Shown in pieces: positions 1 through 6,158 of a stretch of DNA of 13,247 nt. Numbering within the stretch: position 1 is the stretch's first letter; every line of letters starts with the position of its first letter. Source of the stretch: Pelotomaculum sp. UBA5255 (lineage in GTDB: Bacteria > Bacillota > Desulfotomaculia > Desulfotomaculales > Pelotomaculaceae); assembly GCA_002408725.1 (NCBI GenBank), contig DHTR01000025.1, positions 48,030-61,276 on the forward strand, in the 5' to 3' direction. A program made the position numbers and the translations under genes. The notes beneath the pieces are model-generated. The model ran no database searches and was not told the origin of the DNA. It saw only the letters and a list, made by a program, of their open reading frames with translations.

Positions 1-1
1 C

Positions 2-778
2 CTCTTGATCCCGCACGGCCTTTTAGCCGGGGGTGTAGCAGGTCTGGCGCTGACATTTTTCTACCTGTTCAAGGCGCCGATTTATCTGAGTATCCTCCTC
101 GTCAATATCCCCATTTTCTGGTGGGCCGCCAGGGAGATCAATCGTCAATTCTTGCTGTACAGCCTGGTGGGCACTTTGGCTCTGACTCTTTTACAGCCGG
201 CCACCTATAACCTGATTGAGCCGCCGCAAGTCGACCTGGTTTTGGCGTCAATTTTCGGCGGAGCCTTAAGCGGCGCGGGCCTCGGGCTGGTGTTCCGGGG
301 CCATGGCAGCACCGGCGGCACCGACATTATAGCAGTTATCCTCAGGAAGAAAAAGAATATGAGCATCGGGGAGGTTGGATTTTACGCAAACCTCCTGGTT
401 ATTATTATCTCCCTGGCTTTTTTCCCACTCAATATCGGCCTTTACACGATTATTTCCATGTATATAGCAGGCAAGATGATTGACGTAATGATAATCGGTC
501 TTAACCTAAACAAGTCGGTCATCATTGTAGCTAATAATTCCGAACAAATAGGCGCTCGGATTATCGATGAGATGCACCGTGGAGTAACTTATTTTATTGG
601 GAGAGGAGCCTTTACCCGGGAGGATAAAACTATTGTCAATTGCGTGGTAAACCGTTTTGAGCTGGCTAAGCTAAAGCGTATCGTTTCTGAAACAGACCCG
701 AATGCCTTTGTTTATATTTCCGACGCTAGCGAAGTGCTGGGAAGGGGGTTTACTACTAAAAAAAGGTGGAATACTTAA
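2..778 (+). CDS. YitT-family membrane protein (DUF161 + DUF2179), 5' end cut by window
   Basis: This is an integral membrane protein of the YitT family, whose substrate or role is not established. The frame is open to the left edge with codons before the first TTG, and the first visible residues (IPHGLLAGGVAGLAL) match the segment that normally follows the first membrane helix. The true start and about one helix are therefore missing. Several hydrophobic segments follow, with the family motif GSTGGTDIIA near visible residue 101. After about residue 170 comes a soluble C-terminal DUF2179 domain (DEMHRGVTYFIGRGAF, then DPNAFVYISDASEVLGRGF at the end). The stop is followed by 87 bases before the next gene and no clear terminator is seen. 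Family assignment is strong; function is unknown. Confidence 0.9.
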   Translation, partial: LLIPHGLLAGGVAGLALTFFYLFKAPIYLSILLVNIPIFWWAAREINRQFLLYSLVGTLALTLLQPATYNLIEPPQVDLVLASIFGGALSGAGLGLVFRGHGSTGGTDIIAVILRKKKNMSIGEVGFYANLLVIIISLAFFPLNIGLYTIISMYIAGKMIDVMIIGLNLNKSVIIVANNSEQIGARIIDEMHRGVTYFIGRGAFTREDKTIVNCVVNRFELAKLKRIVSETDPNAFVYISDASEVLGRGFTTKKRWNT

Positions 779-818
779 CCATCCACTATTTTACAGGGCT
801 AAAAATAAATCAATTTCG

Positions 819-825
819 CATACTA
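819..825 (+). promoter_or_regulatory. Sigma-G-like -10 element upstream of the SASP gene
   Basis: The sequence CATACTA is an exact match to the -10 consensus of forespore sigma-G promoters. It lies 26 bases before the AAGGAGG ribosome binding site of a gene of the class normally controlled by sigma-G. A good -35 match at the expected spacing was not found (the sequence there is GGGCTA-like), so the call rests on the -10 box and the gene it precedes. Confidence 0.5.
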
Positions 826-865
826 ATAATGGCTGTCGTTTCAACTTAATAAGGAGGTTGGGCTA

Positions 866-1060
866 ATGAGCAGAAGGCGTGGAGGAGTCATGTCCGAAAG
901 GCTGAAATACGAATTAGCCGATGAACTTGGTGTAGGCGACGTGGTGCGCAAGGACGGCGGTTACTTCGGTAACGTCTCTTCAAAGAACTGCGGTAACCTG
1001 GTCCGACTTGCCATCGAACGAGCCGAGCGGTCTATGACCGGGAACGACAGCCACTACTAG
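866..1060 (+). CDS. Alpha/beta-type small acid-soluble spore protein (SASP)
   Basis: This is a 64-residue DNA-binding spore protein of the alpha/beta SASP family. Such proteins coat forespore DNA and are degraded at germination by the protease GPR. The family core is visible: LKYELADELGVG (residues 13-24), with ELA at the position of the usual E-(I/F)-A GPR cleavage site, then a Gly-rich middle, and GNLVRLAIERAERSM (residues 43-57), matching the conserved second helix. The ATG at 866 has AAGGAGG nine bases upstream. A second in-frame ATG at 890 is preceded by GGAGGAG and would give a 56-residue product nearer the usual family N-terminus; the extra MSRRRGGV is unusual. A sigma-G-like -10 box lies upstream and a strong terminator follows at once, so this is a single-gene unit. 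Confidence 0.88.
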   Translation: MSRRRGGVMSERLKYELADELGVGDVVRKDGGYFGNVSSKNCGNLVRLAIERAERSMTGNDSHY

Positions 1061-1085
1061 GATGCCCCTTTAGGGGCATCCTTTT
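1061..1085 (+). terminator. Rho-independent terminator of the SASP gene
   Basis: A perfect 8-bp stem (GATGCCCC/GGGGCATC) with a TTTA loop is followed by CTTTT. It begins directly after the SASP stop codon. Confidence 0.9.
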
Positions 1086-1215
1086 AAGTCCCTAGAAGAT
1101 TCTCAACTGATCGAGTTTTTAATAAATACTTTCTTTAAGACTTTTATTTAACAATAGTACTCAATTCATCAAATAGTATATTATTACAGTAAAGAGAAGC
1201 AAAGGGGGAACGAGT

Positions 1216-1671
1216 ATGCTCGTTGACGAAAAACAAATCGTTATAAGGCTGCTTCTGGCTTTTCTAGTAGGGGCTTTAATCGGGACTGAAAGGAAAATTA
1301 TGCATAAGCCTGCAGGGGTGAGAACCCATGCCCTGGTGGGGCTTGGAGCCGCCCTTTTTACAATCATCAGCATCTATGGATTTTTGGAATTTGACGGACC
1401 GCCCTACTACCGGACCAACATGGACCCGGCCAGGGTTGCAGCCCAGATTGTGGTAGGTGTAGGTTTTATCGGTGGTGGGTTGATCTTTAAAGAGGAAAAT
1501 AAGGTGAAGGGATTAACGACGGCGGCCAGCATCTGGCTGACCGCCGGCCTGGGAACAGCCATTGGTGTTGGGATGTATCTTGCATCTCTTGTGGCAACGA
1601 TCTTGGGTTTCCTTGCCTTAAGGTTAAATCGTTTGCTAAAGCTACCTGGAGACGATGAGCACTACGATTAA
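1216..1671 (+). CDS. MgtC/SapB-family membrane protein (short form)
   Basis: This 151-residue inner-membrane protein carries the MgtC/SapB N-terminal domain. The conserved blocks are GALIGTERK (residues 19-27), KPAGVRTHALVGLGAALFT (31-49), DPARVAAQIVVGVGFIGGG (70-88) and the VKGLTTAASIWLTAGLG region (97-113), with four to five hydrophobic segments. It lacks the extra C-terminal ACT-like domain of Salmonella-type MgtC (about 230 residues), as is usual for the short bacterial members. MgtC proteins are linked to growth in low magnesium and, in some species, to inhibition of F-type ATPase; whether that applies here is unknown. GGGGGA lies seven bases before the ATG. The upstream gap is only about 130 bases and shows no Mg-sensing leader. 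It ends convergently with the next gene across a large palindrome. Confidence 0.9.
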   Translation: MLVDEKQIVIRLLLAFLVGALIGTERKIMHKPAGVRTHALVGLGAALFTIISIYGFLEFDGPPYYRTNMDPARVAAQIVVGVGFIGGGLIFKEENKVKGLTTAASIWLTAGLGTAIGVGMYLASLVATILGFLALRLNRLLKLPGDDEHYD

Positions 1672-1747
1672 GCTGTCAAAATTAAAACCATTGCTTGGAT
1701 CCTGCTAAATGCAGCTGCGAACTCATTCAAATTCACCCTGGATCCAC

Positions 1748-1794
1748 GCAATAATAATAACTTAGGTACCGGGTACCTAAGTTATTATTATTGC
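1748..1794. terminator. Perfect 23-bp inverted repeat, probable bidirectional terminator
   Basis: The arms 1748-1770 and 1772-1794 are perfect reverse complements around a single central base. The inner part (AACTTAGGTACC and its complement) can form a GC-containing stem, while the outer part reads TTATTATTATT on the exit side of either strand and can serve as a U-rich tail. It sits between two convergent genes, and its right end overlaps the stop codon of the leftward gene. That placement fits a shared terminator. A protein-binding palindrome is the alternative. Confidence 0.7.
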
Positions 1795-2051
1795 TACTCA
1801 ATCGCTTCGGAAAGACATAAAGACCGAACCTTGACCCCCTCGATTGAACTCAGTTCTTTTTCCAGGCTCCCTCTTTCATCCTCCCGTGCCTGCATGGTCA
1901 GAGTTATAATACCGCGCTCACGGCCAGGGTCTGGAATCCCGTTGCGGCACAGGATGTGGGAACCGTACTTAGTAAAAACCTCCTGTACTTCCGGGGCATG
2001 ACAGGACCTTTCATCAACAAGAACTCCAACAACACAAATATCCCGCTTCAT
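1794..2051 (-). CDS. TM1266-family putative iron-only hydrogenase system regulator
   Basis: This small protein of 85 residues resembles the TM1266 family, an ACT-like/ferredoxin-fold group annotated as putative regulators of the [FeFe]-hydrogenase system. Visible features are the N-terminal strand ICVVGVLVDER (residues 5-15), the family block CRNGIPDPGRERGIITLTMQA (starting at 35; relatives usually have GRMGIP here, so Cys-Arg-Asn replaces Gly-Arg-Met), and the closing strand EGVKVRSL (71-78), comparable to the family's PGVKVKS. The start is ATG with AAAGGA ten bases upstream. No hydrogenase or HydEFG maturation gene lies nearby, so the partner is not shown by context. Its stop overlaps the large palindrome. 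The family call is good; the regulatory role is only predicted for the family. Confidence 0.75.
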   Translation of the reverse strand: MKRDICVVGVLVDERSCHAPEVQEVFTKYGSHILCRNGIPDPGRERGIITLTMQAREDERGSLEKELSSIEGVKVRSLCLSEAIE

Positions 2052-2054
2052 CCT

Positions 2055-2081
2055 GCAAACATCCTTTCTGCATCCGTTTGC
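2055..2081 (-). repeat. Inverted repeat around the RBS of the TM1266-like gene
   Basis: GCAAAC (2055-2060) and GTTTGC (2076-2081) can pair and would place the AAAGGA ribosome binding site of the leftward gene in the loop. A second inverted repeat, CGGAATAA/TTATTCCG (2094-2101 and 2109-2116), lies further upstream in the same leader. Both are short, and a regulatory role is only a possibility. Confidence 0.3.
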
Positions 2082-2163
2082 CTGCAGTGTAACCGGAATA
2101 AACTCTCCTTATTCCGTAGAGCGGACAAGTAATAAAATTATACATAAAATCTGTGGCAATAAA

Positions 2164-2202
2164 TTTATTTAAAATTAACATAGTCTTAACAATGAACTAA
2201 CT
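2164..2202 (+). promoter_or_regulatory. PhoP-box-like repeats upstream of the phosphate operon
   Basis: Two exact TTAACA hexamers (2175-2180 and 2186-2191) are separated by five bases. Weaker copies continue the same 11-base period on both sides: TTTATT at 2164 and CTAACT at 2197. This matches the Bacillus PhoP box, TT(A/T/C)ACA repeats spaced by about five bases. A possible -10 (TAAGAT, 2213-2218) follows. The genes downstream encode phosphate uptake, which makes phosphate-starvation control likely but unproven. Confidence 0.6.
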
Positions 2203-2219
2203 TAGATCGTGATAAGATA

Positions 2220-2247
2220 CCCAATGAAGAAGTACTTCTTCATTGGG
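2220..2247 (+). repeat. 28-bp perfect palindrome overlapping the DUF47 RBS
   Basis: The 14-base arms 2220-2233 (CCCAATGAAGAAGT) and 2234-2247 (ACTTCTTCATTGGG) are perfect reverse complements with no spacer. The last three G bases are also the start of the GGGAGGTGA ribosome binding site of the next gene. In RNA this would form a hairpin at the foot of the Shine-Dalgarno sequence; in DNA it could be an operator. Confidence 0.7.
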
Positions 2248-2258
2248 AGGTGAACTAG

Positions 2259-2873
2259 ATGTTTCTTAAAAAAAGTAAAGAGATTTTTTTTGAACACTTC
2301 ATTCTCGTAGCCAATAATATTCTGACTGCCGCTGGAATTTTTAGAGAAAACATTAATAACCTTGGGTGCACCGAGGAGTTTGCCCTCCGGATCAAAGCTC
2401 TTGAGAACAAAGGCGATCAATATACCCACGAGATTATCTTAGCCCTGAACAAAACCTTTATTACCCCGCTGGAGCGCGAAGATATCCTGGGCCTAACCAT
2501 AAAGCTAGATGATGTTCTGGACATCATAGAAGCATGCACCTGGAGATTTGAGCTTTTTAATATTAAAGAAACAGACGAGTACATGAAGCTCTTCGCAAAG
2601 AATATTGAGTCATGCATACAAGAAATCGTTTCCGCCATAAACAACCTTGTTAATAATAAAATCAAAGAAATCAGCAAGCACACTCATAGGATCAACGATC
2701 TCGAAAAAGTAGCGGATGACTTGCTGCGGGATAGTTTAAAGACCCTCTTTTGCGACTGCAACAATCCTATAGAAATCATTAAAAAGAAAGAAATCTATAA
2801 TATGATGGAAGAAATTACAGATGAATGTGAGGATGTGGCTGATATCCTCGAAAGAATAATCATGCGACATTAA
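2259..2873 (+). CDS. DUF47 (PhoU-like) Pit accessory protein
   Basis: This 204-residue cytosolic helical protein belongs to the DUF47/PhoU-like family, typically encoded beside PiT phosphate transporters and thought to modulate them (the B. subtilis counterpart is YkaA, next to Pit). Visible family features are an acidic helix KALENKGDQYTHEI (residues 46-59), FITPLEREDI (67-76), LDDVLDIIEA (83-92), and PhoU-type E-x3-D motifs in LEKVADDLLRD (about 148-158) and EITDECEDVADILE near the C-terminus, likely metal-binding. The start is ATG with GGGAGGTGA five bases upstream. Eleven bases separate it from the transporter gene, so the two form an operon. PhoP-box-like repeats and a palindrome precede it. 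Confidence 0.88.
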   Translation: MFLKKSKEIFFEHFILVANNILTAAGIFRENINNLGCTEEFALRIKALENKGDQYTHEIILALNKTFITPLEREDILGLTIKLDDVLDIIEACTWRFELFNIKETDEYMKLFAKNIESCIQEIVSAINNLVNNKIKEISKHTHRINDLEKVADDLLRDSLKTLFCDCNNPIEIIKKKEIYNMMEEITDECEDVADILERIIMRH

Positions 2874-2884
2874 GGGGAATTTTA

Positions 2885-3886
2885 ATGTTCGATTCGACAA
2901 TGATTCTCTTTATTATTATTGTTCTTCTAGCTCTTTCTTTTGACTTTATTAATGGCTTTCATGATACTGCCAACTCCATTGCTACTTCTGTTTCAACAAA
3001 AGCCCTGACGCCAAGAGCTGCAATCGCTCTTGCCTCCTTTATGAATCTTTTGGGAGCCTTTGCTTTTACTGGTGTTGCCAAAACAATCGGCGGAAAAATC
3101 ACCGACCCACTCATGCTGGACAACGGCATGCTCATCGTGGTAGCCGCTCTGCTCACTGCAATCGCCTGGAATCTTATTACCTGGTATTACGGTATTCCCA
3201 GCAGTTCTTCACACGCTTTAATAGGTTCACTGACTGGTTCAGTAATTGTGGCTGCTGGCTTCGGAGCAGTTCATTTCAGCGGTTTCACAACCATCCTGGG
3301 AGCTTTGATTCTTTCTCCGCTGGTGGCCTTTACCGCGGGATATTCCTTTATGACTGTTCTCAGAACGTTTTTCAAAAACGGAAACCCGGCTAAATTTAAC
3401 CGGAGATTTCGTTCAATGCAGGTGTTTGCCGCAGCCTGGCAGGCCTTCGCCCACGGCACCAACGACGCGCAGAAAACCATGGGGATCATTACCTTCGCCC
3501 TGGTGACCGGAGGGTTTCAAACGAGTCTCGATGTACCCATCTGGGTCAAAGCAGCATGCGCCTTTGTTATGGCTCTAGGCACCTCAGTGGGTGGATGGAG
3601 AATTATCAAAACAGTCGGCACAAGGATCATCAAACTGGAACCGGCCAGTGGTTTTTCGGCGGACTTTTGTTCGGCGTTTGTTATTCTCGTGGCTACCCTG
3701 TGCAAAATGCCGGTGAGTACAACTCACGTAATCTCATCCTCCATCATGGGAGTTGGTTCAGCCAAGCGTTTTTCCTCAGTCAGGTGGGACACAGCAGAAA
3801 GGATTGTTATTACCTGGGTGATTACACTACCTGTCACCATTCTTTTATCCGGCCTGATTTACTGGTTGATCTCACTTTTCCTTTAG
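2885..3886 (+). CDS. pit: PiT-family inorganic phosphate transporter
   Basis: This 333-residue multi-spanning membrane protein of the PiT family (low-affinity, cation-coupled phosphate uptake) carries both inverted-repeat signature motifs: FDFINGFHDTANSIA at residues 19-33 and WQAFAHGTNDAQKTMGI starting at residue 185. A glycine/serine segment, YGIPSSSSHALIGS, follows the first half, and the equivalent MPVSTTHVISSSIMG sits in the second half, as expected for the duplicated fold. Length is typical for bacterial short PiT proteins. The AAGGGGA ribosome binding site overlaps the end of the DUF47 gene, so translation is probably coupled. Its stop lies one base from the stop of the convergent carbonic-anhydrase-like gene, leaving no room for a separate terminator. 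Confidence 0.93.
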   Translation: MFDSTMILFIIIVLLALSFDFINGFHDTANSIATSVSTKALTPRAAIALASFMNLLGAFAFTGVAKTIGGKITDPLMLDNGMLIVVAALLTAIAWNLITWYYGIPSSSSHALIGSLTGSVIVAAGFGAVHFSGFTTILGALILSPLVAFTAGYSFMTVLRTFFKNGNPAKFNRRFRSMQVFAAAWQAFAHGTNDAQKTMGIITFALVTGGFQTSLDVPIWVKAACAFVMALGTSVGGWRIIKTVGTRIIKLEPASGFSADFCSAFVILVATLCKMPVSTTHVISSSIMGVGSAKRFSSVRWDTAERIVITWVITLPVTILLSGLIYWLISLFL

Positions 3887-3887
3887 T

Positions 3888-4406
3888 TTATTTTTTCATA
3901 AGCTTGTAATGCATTTTAGCCATTTTTTTGTACCGGCCAACGGCTCCGTAGAACCTGTCCAGCTCGGATTCCTTAATCGCCCTGATCACCCTTGCTGGAG
4001 AACCCAGGGCCAGCATACCGGGGGGAATCACCATACCCTGTGGCACCAGGGACCCCGCTCCCACCACTGCTCCCTCACAAATGCGGGCTCCGTTCATAAC
4101 AATCGATCCCATTCCGATATAAGCGCTATCTTCAACGGTGCAGCCATGTAGTAAAACCCGGTGGCCCACTGTTACCCTTTCACCCACAAAAAGTGGAAAG
4201 CCCGCGTGTTCATGCAGGATCGACCCGTCCTGAATGTTGGTCTGAGCCCCGATTTTAACGGTATCGACATCGCCCCGCACGACGGAATTGTACCAAATGC
4301 CGGCATGTGGACCGATTTCAACCCTTCCAACCACGATGGCGCCAGGGGCAATAAAAGCTGTTTCATCGATCACGGGAAGGATTTCATCATAAGGGTAGAT
4401 TGACAA
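3888..4406 (-). CDS. Gamma-carbonic-anhydrase-like hexapeptide-repeat protein
   Basis: This 172-residue left-handed beta-helix protein belongs to the gamma-carbonic anhydrase/YrdA/PaaY-type family. Hexapeptide repeats run from IAPGAIVVGRVEIGPHAGIW (from residue 19) to IPPGMLALGSPARVIRAI, followed by a C-terminal helix. The three zinc-ligand histidines are in place: His65 (LHEH), His82 and His87 (VGHRVLLHGC). Arg44-Gly-Asp46 and Gln59-Asp60 match conserved positions in the family. The start is TTG, with GAGGAG eight bases upstream; no ATG lies near, and the N-terminus then aligns with relatives. Enzymatic activity in this subfamily is variable (carbonic anhydrase, thioesterase or none). The gene is monocistronic in the visible sequence and converges on pit with a one-base gap. 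Confidence 0.88.
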   Translation of the reverse strand: MSIYPYDEILPVIDETAFIAPGAIVVGRVEIGPHAGIWYNSVVRGDVDTVKIGAQTNIQDGSILHEHAGFPLFVGERVTVGHRVLLHGCTVEDSAYIGMGSIVMNGARICEGAVVGAGSLVPQGMVIPPGMLALGSPARVIRAIKESELDRFYGAVGRYKKMAKMHYKLMKK

Positions 4407-4486
4407 AAAAACAACTCCTCTCAGCTTATCTTCGTTATACTCATTATCTATGCAATAAAACAGGTAATCAAGTTATCCTTCCCAAT

Positions 4487-4511
4487 AATAATCTCCTGGA
4501 AGGAGATTATT
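4487..4511. repeat. 11-bp inverted repeat in the divergent spacer
   Basis: AATAATCTCCT (4487-4497) and AGGAGATTATT (4501-4511) form a perfect stem with a GGA loop. No U-run follows on either strand, and both flanking genes point away from it, so it is not an ordinary terminator. On the leftward strand the same CCTTCC can instead pair with a GGAAGG just beyond the stem, giving mutually exclusive hairpins in the leader of the carbonic-anhydrase-like gene. Confidence 0.5.
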
Positions 4512-4551
4512 TACTGTTGAAAAATCGGCATGTTTATACTTAAACTATTTT

Positions 4552-4587
4552 CTATATTCCGGACCAGATCATCACTACCCTCGCCAT
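4552..4587 (-). CDS. Possible 11-residue leader peptide
   Basis: On the leftward strand, AAGGAGTG is followed seven bases after AAGGAG by ATG and an 11-codon frame, MARVVMIWSGI, ending in TAG. It lies 145 bases before the carbonic-anhydrase-like gene, and the inverted repeat at 4487-4511 follows its stop, in the layout of a leader peptide plus attenuator. The frame is too short for any statistical support, so this is only a candidate. The rest of the 4407-4845 spacer shows no further gene. Confidence 0.2.
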   Translation of the reverse strand: MARVVMIWSGI

Positions 4588-4700
4588 AATTTCACTCCTT
4601 GAACTCCGATTAGATCAATACTATGATCACCCTGGCCCGGGGAATTCCATTAATTCTAAAAGTAAAAACAAGTCATACAGTATAATTAAATTTCAAAAAA

Positions 4701-4709
4701 TGATATAAT
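4701..4709 (+). promoter_or_regulatory. Candidate extended -10 promoter for the kinase operon
   Basis: TGATATAAT is an exact extended -10 (TGnTATAAT) element, about 135 bases before the histidine kinase start. The -35 region is not recognisable. A second TATAAT occurs at 4681. The distance to the gene leaves a leader of roughly 130 bases. Confidence 0.4.
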
Positions 4710-4845
4710 TTTAGTTGTCAAAAGATTTTAAGTATTCTCTGAGGATTTATAGCCATTCTGGAAGGATCTGATTTCCGGGCACGTCCCTATTCTACTTTCT
4801 TTGAGCAATACGTTCCGTCGTTATGGAAAAGGAAGGAGACCTTTC

Positions 4846-6153
4846 ATGGCAACTACCAGGCTAGATAGCAGAGGGGACAATAAAAAGGACCTGGCCTTAA
4901 ACGAACTTGAAGTGCTCCTGAAAATTAGTGATATTGTAACCTCGAACCTGGACCTGGATGAAATCCTTCACTCTGCTCATGCGTACCTGCCAAAACTAAT
5001 TCAACACACAAAGAGCGGCATTTTTTTCTATCATGAAAAAACAGGTAAAATTACGCTGCACTCCAATATAGGCCTGAGCGACAAGCTGGTAAAACTGTTT
5101 TCCCAAAACACTTCAAGTAATTTTCTTTTTATGAAGCTGCTAGAGACAAAAAAAGCATGGCGCTCAACAGATATTTACCCGGTTGAAGAAATTAAAAAGA
5201 CACCGTACTTTCAGTCTGCGCTCAGGCGGGAAAGCATCCTGTATGGATTGGGCGCCCCTATTCTATTAGACGGAAATTTCATAGGAACCATTCAGATTAC
5301 CCGTCCCGAAAGCCGGCGGGACTTCACCATCAAGGACCTGCGCATGTTGGAATTGGTGGCGCAACAAGTCAGCATAGCCGTTAAAAACGCCCTGACATAT
5401 GAGAAAGGGCTGAAGGAAAAAGAACATATCATAACTGTTTTAGAACAAAAGGTCAAACAGGCTGAGCGGTTGGCTGCTCTCGGCAGAGCAGCGGCCATTA
5501 TCGCCCATGAGGTTAAGAATCCCCTTACTTCCATTCGGCTTTCACTTTATTCCATTGAAAAAAAGGCTTCCTGGAAGATTAATTTCCGTGAAGACCTGGA
5601 AATCGTCAAAGAAGCAGTTGAACGCGTAAGCCGGACAATGGAGGATCTCCTGCACTTTTCCGGAGAAACCAACCTGAGGCTGAGGGAGATTGATGTCAAT
5701 GAGCTGTTGAAGAACCTGGTGTCCGACTATAAAAAACAAAATAAAAATAATATTATCATCGAAACATCCTTAAACAAACTGGTCCCAATTATACTGGGTG
5801 ATTCTGAAAAGTTAAAAGAAGTGTTCAATAACCTCCTGGCCAACGCAATAGCAGCAACGGATAGCGGTGGCACCGTTCGCATCTCTACAAACCCATCCTT
5901 CGACCGGGTCGTGATCACGGTTGAAGACTGGGGCAACGGAATTCCGCCCGAAATTCAACAAAAAATCTTTGAGCCATTTTTTACGACAAAACAGAGCGGA
6001 ACAGGCCTGGGGCTTGCCATCGCCAAGAAGAATATAGAGGCGCACCGAGGTTCCATACAAGCTGAAAGCCAATCCGGCTGGGGTACCAAGTTTACGATAA
6101 CTCTCCTGGTATACAACAATAACCGGCTGGATGGAGTTAATTATACGGAGTGA
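4846..6153 (+). CDS. Soluble GAF-domain sensor histidine kinase
   Basis: This 435-residue sensor kinase has no membrane segment, so it should sense a cytoplasmic signal. A GAF domain spans about residues 20-185, from LEVLLKISDIVTSNLDLDEIL to LELVAQQVSIAVKNAL. A short coiled-coil linker leads to the HisKA domain with phospho-accepting His221 in IAHEVKNPLTSIR. The HATPase domain shows the N box (NNLLANAIAA), the G1 box (VEDWGNGIP), the F box (IFEPFFTTK) and the G2 box (GTGLGLAIAKKNIEAHRG). The start chosen is ATG at 4846 because AAGGAAGGAG lies directly upstream; a TTG at 4801 would add 15 residues but lacks a ribosome binding site. The response regulator follows with five bases between stop and start, so the two are co-transcribed. 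The GAF ligand cannot be read from sequence. Confidence 0.93.
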   Translation: MATTRLDSRGDNKKDLALNELEVLLKISDIVTSNLDLDEILHSAHAYLPKLIQHTKSGIFFYHEKTGKITLHSNIGLSDKLVKLFSQNTSSNFLFMKLLETKKAWRSTDIYPVEEIKKTPYFQSALRRESILYGLGAPILLDGNFIGTIQITRPESRRDFTIKDLRMLELVAQQVSIAVKNALTYEKGLKEKEHIITVLEQKVKQAERLAALGRAAAIIAHEVKNPLTSIRLSLYSIEKKASWKINFREDLEIVKEAVERVSRTMEDLLHFSGETNLRLREIDVNELLKNLVSDYKKQNKNNIIIETSLNKLVPIILGDSEKLKEVFNNLLANAIAATDSGGTVRISTNPSFDRVVITVEDWGNGIPPEIQQKIFEPFFTTKQSGTGLGLAIAKKNIEAHRGSIQAESQSGWGTKFTITLLVYNNNRLDGVNYTE

Positions 6154-6158
6154 GTGAT

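Noticed and set aside
1100..1215. Magnesium-sensing leader (M-box type) upstream of the MgtC-family gene
   Set aside because: The gap is too short for such a riboswitch, and no matching conserved blocks were seen.
3556..3909. Rightward frame of about 117 codons overlapping the end of pit
   Set aside because: It is out of frame with the PiT signature motifs and has no independent support.
4770..4800. GGGCACGTCCC-like segment before the kinase, reminiscent of REP-type sequences
   Set aside because: It is a single copy in this window with no transposase or partner repeat, so a mobile origin cannot be supported.
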